A DNA stretch of 64,000 bases, taken from assembly GCA_947683625.1 (NCBI GenBank), contig CANTUR010000619.1, forward strand, positions 186,001 through 250,000, read 5' to 3'. The position numbers were made by a program, and so were the translations under genes. The stretch is from Mallotus nudiflorus. Its lineage: Eukaryota; Streptophyta; Magnoliopsida; Malpighiales; Euphorbiaceae. The notes under the pieces are model-generated. The model searched no databases. It was not told the DNA's origin and saw only the letters and a list, made by a program, of their open reading frames with translations. Numbering within the stretch: the stretch's first letter is position 1; every line of letters begins with the position of its first letter. Shown in pieces: positions 51,183-62,597 of this stretch.

Positions 51183-54100
51183 TGTAATATCCTGAATTTT
51201 TAAAATATTTTTATACTGCATTGGGATATGGAGTAATAATAATTTTTGTATATAATTATGATATTTTTATGAGTTGTTATTTGTTTAAAGCTAATTTTTA
51301 GTATTTTATATTATTTTAAGTACTTTACGTAAAATTTTCCCGGGACTTGCACTTTCGGGGAAATTGACACGTAAATAATTTAATATTAATTATTTTAAAT
51401 AGATTTACGCGTTTGCATGAACTCATATATATTTTTAAAGTGCTAAAATAAAGAGTATATATGTGTATATATTTAAATTTAACTAGGGTTTAATTAATTA
51501 CCCTAATTTTTATTATTTATTATTTAGTTTAATATTATTTAATTATTTTTAAGTATATAAATTATTAAAATATATTAAAATATATGTGTGGTGATTATTA
51601 TTTGTGTGTGGGATTATATATTATTATAATATATGGTTTGGATATATATACATAATTTTTAATAAAAAATCATAAGTTTGCAAAAATTATGAAATTGCCC
51701 CTTTCTTCTTCCTCTCTTCCCGATCACCTCCCATCGCCGTTCCACTATCTGTCATGCCGTCGGTGTGCCTCCCGGCATGCCACCTTCTTCCTCAGCCATT
51801 CCCGCTGCCTGCAGCAGCAGTTTCCGGCGTCAGAGGAGCTTGTTTTGGCTGGAAAGTCGAAACTCTTCCTCACAGTCGATCGACGTGATTCTGGCCACTA
51901 TTTTTGACACCGCCAGTCTCTATCCTCTCCTTGAGCTCCGATGAGTGTGATTAATGGTCTAGATTTGGTTAGGTTTCGATTTTGCAATTTCGGCCTATTA
52001 GGATTCTTGATTTTTTCGAGCCTCAATTTGATTGATTCATGAAAACTTCCTTCACAAACTTTGATCCTAGTAGCTTAATCTTCATGCTGGAATTTTTGTG
52101 AAATTTTTGGAATTTATTTTGATTTTTGGGTATTTTTGATTATTTTATTAATATTTTCTAATTTTCGAAAATTAATTAATTAAATTATGAAATTGTGTTT
52201 TATGATAAATATAGGTTTTGAAATGAATTATGGAAATTTATTTGTAATTTTTATGTATTTATTTTGAATTTTTTTAGTTTATGTAATTTTGATTAAATAG
52301 GGTTAATTATGTGTTTAATTGAAATTAATTAGTTAATTGGGTTTATTTATTGATATTATTGAGATATATGTTGAGAAAATTAATTTTGAGTAATTATATT
52401 ATTTTTGGTGAGTGTTTGGATTAATTTTAGTATATTTATATATATAAGGGTATTTTGGTAATTTTATCCTAAATTGGCTAAAAATGTAATTAAATTGGTT
52501 TTAATAGTTATTTAGGGTATAAAAATGATTTCTACATATTATTTAGTATTTTTAACTAATTAAAACTATTTTTCATAAATTATTTTCAATTATATATATA
52601 TAATATACGATTTTTCTAATAAAATGAGTTTTTATCGGTTTTTACTGTGTTTTAGGGTTAATTACGTAATTTTTACTTATAAAATGTATTTTTATTACAT
52701 AAGGGTATTTTCGATATTTTGTAAATACTTTGTGAATTGTGGACCTCAGTCGGTGATTTGTAGTTTAGAGTCCGACCGAGGGATTGTGGTTGTGTTTTGT
52801 GTTTATTTTCGAAGTGTATTTCTTTGCAGGGTCGGCTCTACTCTTTGAGTAGAGAGATATCCGTTTTACAGGGGAGGTTCTGTCGGATTTTTGGTAGAAT
52901 TCTCGTAAAACATGATGTCTGGTCGAACTCTAATCCTAGTTCTGTGTCTAGTATTCTAGATCGAGTCTTTAGAATTTTGATAGATTTATTCTGATTTCTG
53001 TCATTATTTATTTGTTTAGTTGTGCCGAGACCGAGGCCTAGTGGACTAGGCCCATTGGACCTATCTCGAGGAGCGCAATAAATAGTGAGTTACTATTCTA
53101 TATATATATATGCTCTAGGGTGCATGATTTTAGAAATTTATGTTTTATTTTGACTAAAAATGCATAATGGTATTAATTAGTTCTTGAGTTTATTTTAGTT
53201 TACTTTTGGTTTATTTTTGGTATATTTTAAACTATATGCATGTTTTATAAATAAATTATGTTTAAAATGTTTTTGAATATATTTCTAGTTTATTTTGTAA
53301 TTTAGTTGGATTTATTTGACATATATATATGCTCAAAATATACCTGGTTTACTTTTGGTATATTTCTAGTATATATATGGTTTATGTTGCTATTTTATTT
53401 AAATACATGCATTATTTATTTATGAATGTATGTTTTATATTTAAATGAAGGATATCAATAGAACGTGCTACCTAGTGGGTAGCACTAGGACTAAGTACGT
53501 ACCGGTACGCTGATAGCATTTAGGTTATATTACTAACCATTTGTGGATATTGATTGGATTTGATTATTTGATGTGTGAGATATGATTTGGGAGTGTGATT
53601 GCTGGAGCTCGGTTGACTTAATGTCTTAGGGCCAATCACACTGACAGTCAGACTGCTGGAGCTCGGTTAACTTAGTGTCTCGGGGCTAGTCTACTGTCCA
53701 AATGGATCAAGTGAATATATTTGGAATAAGTGAGCCTGTATGGCTAAAGTGTTGTCTAACACTGTTTTGAGGTTGCGATATGCTAGGGTTATATTCGATC
53801 CTTCATAAATTGTGATTTCACATAATTTTATTGCATTTGTGTGTAATTGCTTGTATATATTTATTATATATATACTATTGACTGTGTGTATTGTCATTTA
53901 GTATGCCTGTATATATATATTTTAGTAATTCACTCAGTGAGGTCTGACTCCCCTCCGTTGACTATTTTTCAGGAGTGTCATCTTCAGCAGACCTCAGTAG
54001 CAGACCTGTACGCCAGATTTCTTCTGCCCTGGCTTCATTATGTAATATGCTCACTTGAGTTTTATTTTTATAATCTAAACACTACAGTAGTTGTATAAAG

Positions 54101-54355
54101 TCGTGAGTTATGTATTTTAAGAATTTGAACTAAAACTTGTATTAAAAAGATTTATTTATATATATATATGAGATGAGATATTGATTTAAATCCCGTGGTG
54201 GATTATTATTTCATTATTTATGATTTTATTTTCACTGCAAATTATGTTATTATTATTGCATGTTTTATTTTATTTTAAGGCTTGCTACGGGTTCCGGATT
54301 CAAAAGAATTCCCGTTCCCTAGTGCCGGTTATGGCCCCTATTTTGGGTTGTGACA
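51183..54355 (+). repeat. 5' LTR of the complete chromovirus
   Basis: 3173 bp, TGTAATATCC to TTGTGACA. Contains a GC-rich exon-like block at 51690-51935; a donor-like site spoiled to GATGAGT near 51938; a TTTGCAG acceptor at 52823-52829 followed by the perfect CTCTACTC hairpin (52836-52854); the perfect GTGCTACC hairpin (53465-53485); and a 54-bp tandem duplication around GGAGCTCGGTTGAC (from 53601). Confidence 0.95.
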
Positions 54356-54359
54356 AAGT

Positions 54360-54371
54360 TAGTATCAGAGC
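54360..54371 (+). other. Primer-binding site of the complete chromovirus
   Basis: TAGTATCAGAGC, one mismatch from the tRNA-iMet site TGGTATCAGAGC, located five bases after the LTR. Confidence 0.85.
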
Positions 54372-54553
54372 GGAGTTCTGTGTCAGGGCTTAGTTGTGTG
54401 AGTTGTGGCCCTAGTTTTCAAAATTGTGTTTTCTTTTGGTAACTGCTGCAGTGAATTAGGTTCGAGTATGTCTTGATAAGTATTCCTTGCTTTAGTTTCT
54501 GTGTTATTCTTTCGTTGTCTATTTTGTCTGCATCATTCTGTTATTTTTTCAGA

Positions 54554-55905
54554 ATGAGGAGGCGAGCGCGTGTCCCTCCACCGGTCATTGAGGCTGAGGA
54601 TGACGAGTCTTTTCAGGATGAGGTTTTACCTCTTGACCAGCCAGTTAGACGCAGAGGTTGTGGCAGAGGTAGACCTCGAGGAGCGGCAGGTCACCGTAGG
54701 TAGAGAGAGATACAGGACGAGGAGCCTGTAGAGCCTAAGTTTGAGGATCCTATACCTCCAGTTGTTTAGCCTGTTCAGCCTTCCTATCAGTAGGGTATGT
54801 CTGACCCTGAGGTAGCTCTGTTCTATGCCAGAGTTGGCAAGATTGCATTTGATGGGACTTCCGATCCGTTAGACTTTCTACATACGATCGAGACTAGGAC
54901 TTGGACTGCTCACACCGAGTATCAGCGGATTATGATCATCGAGCTGTCTATTAAGGGACCAGCTCTATATTGGTTTATTCAGATGATTCAGCCCTATATG
55001 ATGGTGATGACCTGGGCTTAGTTTCAAGAGCGGTTTATAAGGAGATTTTGTCTAGAGCCTCTTCATGTGAGTTATCGTCTCCGATTGACCAGCATTTCTC
55101 GTGGTGATTGATCTATAGAGGAGTACACTCGAGAGTTCCTCCAACTGGGTAGATATGCAGAGGATCTGATGTGAGATCAGTATTTCATAGTTACTACCTA
55201 CGTCACTGGATTGGGTTTAGCATTTGCTGGTATGCCTACAACAGGCCTTACTCTGGAGTCTGTGATAGAGATGGCCAAGGAGATTGAGCTGAGGCTAGTT
55301 AGGCAGGGAGCGATGCCTGATTATTACCAGCTAGGTGTTCAGTCGAGTGGATTGCAGGCTACTCTGTATTTAAGTTTTCATGTTGGTTCGAGTAGTCAGC
55401 AGAGAGGTTCGACTCAGTAGAGTCAGAGGCAGCAGCAGCGAGTGCATCAGAGCAGTAGACATGGCCATGGAGGTCAGCGTAGCTCGTTCAGATTTGGGTC
55501 AGGTGCTTCAAGCAGCAGCAGTGGTCGTAGTTGTTTTGGATCAGCTGCCAGTGTTTGTGAGACCTGCGGTAGAGTCCATTAGGGACCGTGTTACCTGACA
55601 CTGCTGACATGCTTCAGATGTGGGCAGACAGGACATTATGCCAGGTCGTGTCCTTACTCTGGGTATCAGCAGCCACAGATTTCGTGATTCCCACAATAGT
55701 CGATTGCTAGTGCTGCACCCGTTCCATTTCAGTTGCCTCTAGCCAAGCATCAGAGCTCCACTCAGCTTGTTCCACAGCAGGGTCGTGGTAAAGGTGCTAG
55801 AGGAGGTGCCAGAGGTGTTGGCCAGGCTTCTACTAGCCAGCAGGGAGGTTAAGGATAGGCTAGAGTCTTCCACCTTACTCAATAGGATGCTCAGGCATCC
55901 AATGC
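54554..55905 (+). pseudogene. gag of the complete chromovirus, with many TAG stops
   Basis: Starts MRRRARVPPPVIEAEDD at 54554, right after an acceptor-like TTTTTTCAG. The gag domain (54797-55330) includes YWFIQMIQPYMMVMTWA. The zinc knuckle CFRCGQTGHYARSC is at 55610-55651, followed by a Q/G-rich linker. Stops include TAG at 54701-54703, 55019-55021 and 55418-55420, and TGA near 55110 and 55171. The sister copy at 44551 keeps CAG or an arginine codon at most of these positions. Confidence 0.88.
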
Positions 55906-55909
55906 AGTC

Positions 55910-58900
55910 GTGGCAGGTATTGTTTCTGTTTGTTACCTGGATGCATGGGTTCTGTTTGATCCGAGTGCCATGCATTCATTTGTTTGTCTTGTTTTTGCTT
56001 CCAAGTCTTGTTGGCAAGCTTTGAGGATGGCTTTTCCTTTGTTTGTTGCCACTCCTCTGAGCGATTCTTTAGACGTCGATATTATTCTTTCTGGTTGTCC
56101 AGTTTTCATGGGAGGTAGAGAATTACCTGCTGATTTGATTCTATTGGATGTGATGGAGTTTGATGTTATTTTGGGAATGAACTGGTTATCTCAGCACTAT
56201 GCCGTGGTAAATTATCGGAATAAAAAGGTGACTTTCAGAATTCCTGATGAAGAATAATTTAAGTTTATGGGTGATAGGAGTTCCGCATCTCAGAATCTTA
56301 TTTCTACTATTACGGCTAGGAAGTTGCTGAGGAAAGGATGTCAGGGATATTTGGCATTAGTCAGGGATACTTCAGTGGAGAAGTTTTCTCTCACAGATGT
56401 TCCTGTTGCCTGTGAGTTTCCTGATATTTTTCTTGAGGAGTTGCCAGGTTTACCACCTTACAGAGAGATTGAGTTCTGTATAGATGTGGTTCCAGGTACT
56501 ACTCCTATATCTATGCCACCCTACAGAATGGCTCCTGCAGAGTTGAAAGCGTTGAAGGAGCAGTTATAAGAGTTGTTGGATAAGGGTTTCATCAGACTTA
56601 GTGTTTCTCCTTGGGTGCACCAGTCCTGTTTGTGAAGAAAAAGGATGGTACCCTGAGACTATGAATTGATTATAGAGAGCTGAACAAGGTGACAGTGAAG
56701 AATAAGTATCCTCTCCCAAGGATAGATGACTTGTTTGATCAGCTACAGGGTGCACAGTTCTTTTCCAAGATTGATATGAGGTTGGGTTATCATCAGTTAC
56801 GGATTAGTGAAGTTGATGTTCCTAAAACGGCATTCCGCACTCGATATGGCCATTATGAGTTTCTAGTAATGTCTTTTGGTTTGACTAATGCACCAGCAGC
56901 TTTTATGGACCTGATGAACAGGGTATTCAAACCATATGTGAATCAGTTTGTGGTAGTCTTCATTGATGATGTACTGGTTTATTCGAGGAGTATGGAGGAG
57001 CATGTATATCATTTGAGGACTGTACTACATACACTGAGAGATCATCAGCTTTATGCTAAATTCTCGAAGTGTGATTTTTGGATGGAGAGTGTTTCTTTTC
57101 TTGGACACGTGGTGTCTAAAGAAGGTATCCAGGTTGATCCACAGAAGATTGAAGCAGTGTCTGAGTGGCCTAGATCGACTTCTGTTACTGAGATTCAAAG
57201 TTTTTTGGGTTTAGCCGAGTATTATAGGCGATTTGTGTAGGATTTTTCTAGAATTGCAGCCCCTATGACTCACTTGACTCAGAAGAATGTTAGATTCGAG
57301 TGGTCAGAAGCTTGTGAGAATAGTTTCCAGTTGTTGAAGGAGAAATTGACCACAGCCCCAGTGTTAGCTTTTCTTAATAGTGTGGACAAGTTCATAGTTT
57401 ATTGTGATGCTTTTAGAGTTGGCAATGGTTGTGTGTTGATGCAGAATGGAAGGGTCATAGCCTATGCTTCAAGGCAGTTAAAGAAGCATGAGCAGAACTA
57501 TCCCATACATGACCTCGAAATGGCTGCTGTGATTTTTGCTCTGAAGATTTAGAGACATTATCTGTTTGGGGTGACTTGTGAGATATTTACTGATCATAAG
57601 AGCCTTAAGTACATTTTCCAACAGAGAGATTTGAATTTGAGGCAGAGGAGATGGTTAGAATTGTTAAAGGATTATGACTATGAGATATTATATCATCCGG
57701 GCAAGGCTAATGTAGTAGCAGATGCCTTGAGTAGAAAGTCCTCAAGCAGTCTTGCTCACATCAATGTTGAGAGGAGACCATTGATCCAAGAGTTGCATCT
57801 ATTGGTGGATCAAGGTCTGATGATGAAGATCAGTAGGTTAGGTGGACTGCTAGCTCAATTTACAGTGCGATATGTATTGAGGGATAGGATTAAAGCAGTT
57901 TAGAGCCGAGATCCTATTCTAGAAGAGCTTATAGAGAATGTTCGAGCAGGGAAGTTCATTGATTTCACACTCGATGATGATGGTGTGTTGTGGATCAATG
58001 GTAGATTGTGTATTCCTAATGTGGATGATTTGAGAGAAGAGATCCTAGAGGAAGCACATTCTACAGCTTATAGCGTACATCCAGGTGTCACTAAGATGTA
58101 CCACAGTATCAGAGATTTATATTGATGGGACGGACTGAAGAAGGATGTCATTGATTATGTTGCTAAGTGCCTAATGTGTTAGCAAGTGAAAGCTGAACAT
58201 CAGAAACCTTCTGGGAAGCTTCAGCCTCTTCCTATTCCTGAGTGGAAGTGGGAAAGGATAACTAAGGATTTTGTGGTTGGTTTACCTCATTCTAAGGATG
58301 GATACGATTCCATTTGGGTGATTATAGACAGGTTGACAAAGTTTACACATTTCTTACCTGTGAAAGCCACTTATTCCATAGCTAGATTGGCGAAGCTATA
58401 CGTGAAGCATATTGTGTGCCTTCATAGGGTACCTATGTCCATTGTGTCAGATAGAGGTTCAGTGTTTACCTCTCATTTTTGGCAGAAGTTGCAGGAAGCG
58501 ATGGGCACTAGGTTGGACTTCAGTACTACTTTTCATCTCAGACGGATGGTCAGTTTGAGAGGACGATCTAGACACTAGAGGATATGTTGAGGATGTGTGT
58601 CCTAGATTTGGGAGGTAGCTGGGATGATCATTTGCCTCTTATTGAGTTTGCATATAATAACAACTACCATAGCAGTATTGGCATGGCACCATATGAGGCG
58701 TTGTATGGAAGGAAGTGTATATCCCCTCTGAGTTGGGATGAGATTGGGGAGAGAGCTTTGACTGGACCTGAGATGGTTCAGGATGCTGCAGAGAAAGTCA
58801 CCGTGATTAAGCATAGATTAGAGACCACAGTTAGCAGGCAGAAGAGCTATGCGGATCCTAGGCACAGAGATGTGGAGTTTCAGGTTGGAGACTATGTTTT

Positions 58901-59280
58901 TATGAAGGTGTCTCCAATGAAGGGTGTGATAAGATTTGGCAGGAAGGGTGAGTTAGCACCGAGATATATCAGACCGTTTGAGATTTTGGAGAGAGTTGGC
59001 ACTGTTGCATATCAGTTGGCTTTGCCTCCGAGTATGTCACAGGTGCATCTGGTGTTTCATATCTCAATGCTGAGAGAGTATATCTCAGACCCTTCACATG
59101 TGTTGCAGCTCGACAATGTAGAAGTGAGTGAAGATCTGACATTTGTGGAAGAACCTGTGGCGATCGTGGACTATCAAGTTTGTCAGTTACGGTTGAAACA
59201 GATTTGATGGTCAAGGTTCTGTGGCGTAGCAACAGAGTTGAGGAGCATACGTGGGAGACTGAAGCTGAGATGTGAGCTTC
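55910..59280 (+). pseudogene. pol of the complete chromovirus (PR-RT-RH-INT-chromodomain), broken
   Basis: Protease at 55910-56257: the active site reads DPSAMHSF, whereas the sister copy has DPGATHSF. Reverse transcriptase to about 57240, with an intact FIDD box and SKIDMRLGYHQL; a 1-base deletion lies near 56612. RNase H at 57265-57770, ending ADALSRKSSSS. Integrase with a zinc-binding region near 58080-58180 and a core with DRLTKFTHFLPVKATYS; a 1-base deletion near 58534 lies before the expected catalytic glutamate. The chromodomain tail near 59205-59270 (VLWRSNRVEEHTWETEAEM) is reached only after a frame change and ends in TGA. Stops at 57238-57240, 57550-57552 and 57901-57903 are TAG. 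Confidence 0.9.
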
Positions 59281-59348
59281 TTACCTGTATCTCTTCCCTT
59301 CTTGATCTTGTCATTATTCTTTTCTGGAATTCGGGGACAAATTCTTGT

Positions 59349-59360
59349 AAGGGGGGGAGA
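59349..59360 (+). other. Polypurine tract of the complete chromovirus
   Basis: AAGGGGGGGAGA, one base before the 3' LTR. Confidence 0.85.
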
Positions 59361-59361
59361 C

Positions 59362-59818
59362 TGTAATATCCCGAATTTTTTAAATATTTTTATATTGCAT
59401 CGAGATATGCAGTGCTAATAATTTTGTATATAATTATGATTTTTTTATGAGTTGTTATTTGTTTAAAGCTAATTTTTAGTGTTTTATATTATTTTAAGTA
59501 CTTTACGTAAAATTTTCCCGGGACTTGCACTTTCGGGGAAATTGACATGTAAACAATTTACTATTAATTATTTTAAATAGATTTATGCATTTGCATGAAC
59601 TTATATATATTTTTAAAGTGCTAAAATAAAGAGTATATATGTGTATATATTTAAATTTAACTAGGGTTTAATTAATTACCCTAATTTTTATTATTTATTA
59701 TTTAGTTTTAATATTATTTAATTATTTTTAAGTATATAAATTATTAAAATATATTAAAATATATGTGCGGTGATTATTATTTGCGTGTGGGATTATATAT
59801 TATTATAATAAATGGTTT

Positions 59819-59855
<37 letters not shown>

Positions 59856-62592
59856 TACATAATTTTTAATCAAAAATCATAAGTTTGTAAAAATTACGGA
59901 ATTGCCCCTTTCTTCTTCCTCTCTTCCCGATCACCTCCCATCGTCGTTCCACCATCTGTCACGCCATTTTCTTGCCATCGGTGTGCCTCCCGGCATGCCA
60001 CCTTCGTCCTCAGCCATTCCCGCCGCCTCAGCAGCCGTTTTCGACGTCGGAGGAGCTTATTTTGGCTGGAAAGCCGAAACTCTTCCTCACCATCGATCGA
60101 CGTGATTCCGACCACCATTTTCGACACTGCCAGTATTTTTCTTCTCCATGAGCTCTAGTAAGTGTGATTCCAAGCTTTTTTTCACTTAAAATGGTCTAGA
60201 TTTGCTTAGGTTTCAATTTTGCAATTTTCAGCCTATTAGGGTTCTTGATTTTTTTGAGCCTCAATTTGATTGATTCATGAAAAATTCCTTCATAAACTTT
60301 GATACTAGTAGCTTAATCTTCATGCTGGAATTTTTGTGGAATTTTTGGAATTTATTTTGATTTTTGATTATTTTATTAATATTTTCTAATTTTCAAAAAT
60401 TAATTAATTAAATTATGAAATTGTATTTTATGATAAATATAGGTGTTGAAATGAATTATGGAAATTTATTTTTAATTTTTATGTATTTATTTTGAATTTA
60501 TTTAGTTTATGTAATTTTGATAAATAGGGTTAATTATGTGTTTAATTGAAATTAATTAGTTAATTGAGTTTATTTATTGATATTATTGAGATATATGTTG
60601 AGAAAATTAATTTTGAGTAATTATATTATCTTTGGTGAATTTTTGGATTAATTTTAGTATATTTATATATATAGGGGTATTTTGGTAATTTTATCCTAAA
60701 TTTGCTAAAAATGTAATTAAATTGGTTTTAATAGTTATTTAGGGTATAAAAATGATTTCTACATATTATTTAGTATTTTTGACTGATTAAAACTATTTTT
60801 CGTAAATTATTTTCAATTATATATATAATATACGATTTTTCTAATAAAATGAGTTTTTATCGGTTTTTACTGTGTTTTAGGGTTAATTACGTAATTTATA
60901 CTTATAAAATGTATTTTTATTATATAAGGGTATTTTCGATATTTTGTAAATACTCTATGAATTGTGGACTTCAGTTGGTGATTTGTAGTTTGGAGTCCGA
61001 CCGAGGGATTGTGGTTGTGTTTTGTGTTTATTTTCGAAGTGTGTTTCTTTGCAGGGTCGGTTCTACTCTTTGAGTAGAGAGATGTCCATTTTACAGGGGA
61101 GGTTCTGCCAAATTTTCAGTATAATTCTCATAAAACGTGATGTCCGTTCAAACTCTAATCCTAGTTCTGTGTCTAGTATTCTAGATCGAGTCTTTGGAAT
61201 TCTGATAGATTTATTCTGATTTCTATCATTATTTGTTTGTTTAGTTGTGCCGAGACCGAGGCCCAATGGACTAAGCCCATCGGACCCATCTCGAGGAGCA
61301 CAATAAATAATGAGTTACTATTCTATATATATATATGCTCTAGGGTGCATGATTTTAGAAATCTATGTTTTATTTTGACTAAAAATGCATAATGGTATTA
61401 ATTAGTTCTTGAGTTTATTTTAGTTTACTTTTGGTTTACTTTTGGTATATTTTAAACTATATGCATGTTTTATAAAAAAATTATGTTTAAAATGTTTTTG
61501 AATATATTTCTAGTTTATTTTGTAATTTAGTTGGATTTATTTGACGTATATATATGCTCGAAATATACCTGGTTTACTTTTGGTATATTTCTAGTATATA
61601 TATGGTTTATGTTGCTATTTTATTTAAATACATGCATTATTTATTTATGAATGTACGTTTTATATTTAAATGAAGGATATCAATAGACCGTGCTACCTAG
61701 TGGGTAGCACTAGGACCGAGTACATTACGGTACGCTGATAGCATTTAGGCTATATTACTAACCATTTGTGGATATTGATTGGATTTGATTATTTGATGTG
61801 TGAGATATGATTTGGGAGTGTGATTGCTGGAGCTTGGTTGACTTAATGTCTCGGGGCCAATCATACTGACAGTCAGACTGCTGGAGCTCGATTGACTTTG
61901 TGTCTCGGGGCCAGTCTACTGTCCAAATGGATCAAGTGAATATATTTGGAATAAGTGAGCATGTATGGCTAGAGTGTTGCCTAACATTGTTTTGAGGTTG
62001 CGATATTCTAGGGTTTTATTTGATCCTTCATATACTGTGATTTCAAATAAAAAAATATAAAATGATTTTTATTGCATCTGTGTGTAATTGCTTGTATATA
62101 TTTATTATATATATACTATTGACTGTGTGCATTGTCATTTAGTATGCATGTATATATATATTATAATAATTCACTCAGTGAGGTCTGACTCCCCTCCGTT
62201 GACTATTTTTCAGGAGAGTCATCTTCATCAGACCTCAGTAGCAGACCTGTACGCCGGATTTCTTCCACCCCGGCTTCATTATGTAATATGCTCACTTGAG
62301 TTTTATTTTTATAATCTAGACACTGCAGTAGTTGTATAAAGTCATGAGTTATGTATTTTAAGAATTTGAACTAAAACTTGTATTAAAAAGATTTATTTAT
62401 ATATATGAGATGAGATATTGATTTAAATCCCGTGGTGGATTATTATTTCATTATTTATGATTTTATTTCCGCTGCAAATTATGTTATTATTATTGCATGT
62501 TTTATTTTATTTTAAGGCTTGCTATGGGTTTTAGATTCGAAAAAATTCCCGTTCCCTAGCGCCAGTCATGGCCCCTATTTTGGGTTGTGACA
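59362..62592 (+). repeat. 3' LTR of the complete chromovirus
   Basis: 3231 bp, very similar to the 5' LTR, with a longer TA run (59820-59850). Keeps a GTAAGT donor-like site at 60158-60163, where the 5' LTR lost its G. The GTGCTACC hairpin (61690-61710) is perfect. Confidence 0.95.
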
Positions 62593-62597
62593 AGGAG

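Larger units (their letters stand above)
51183..62592 (+). mobile_element. Complete chromovirus-type gypsy element, 11.4 kb, inactive
   Basis: Flanked by AGGAG at 51178-51182 and 62593-62597. LTRs are 51183-54355 and 59362-62592; primer-binding site 54360-54371; gag 54554-55905; pol to 59280 in the order protease, reverse transcriptase, RNase H, integrase, chromodomain; polypurine tract 59349-59360. The order and the RNase H/integrase types are those of gypsy chromoviruses, closest to Del/Tekay. Numerous stops and at least three frameshifts make it non-autonomous. Confidence 0.95.
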
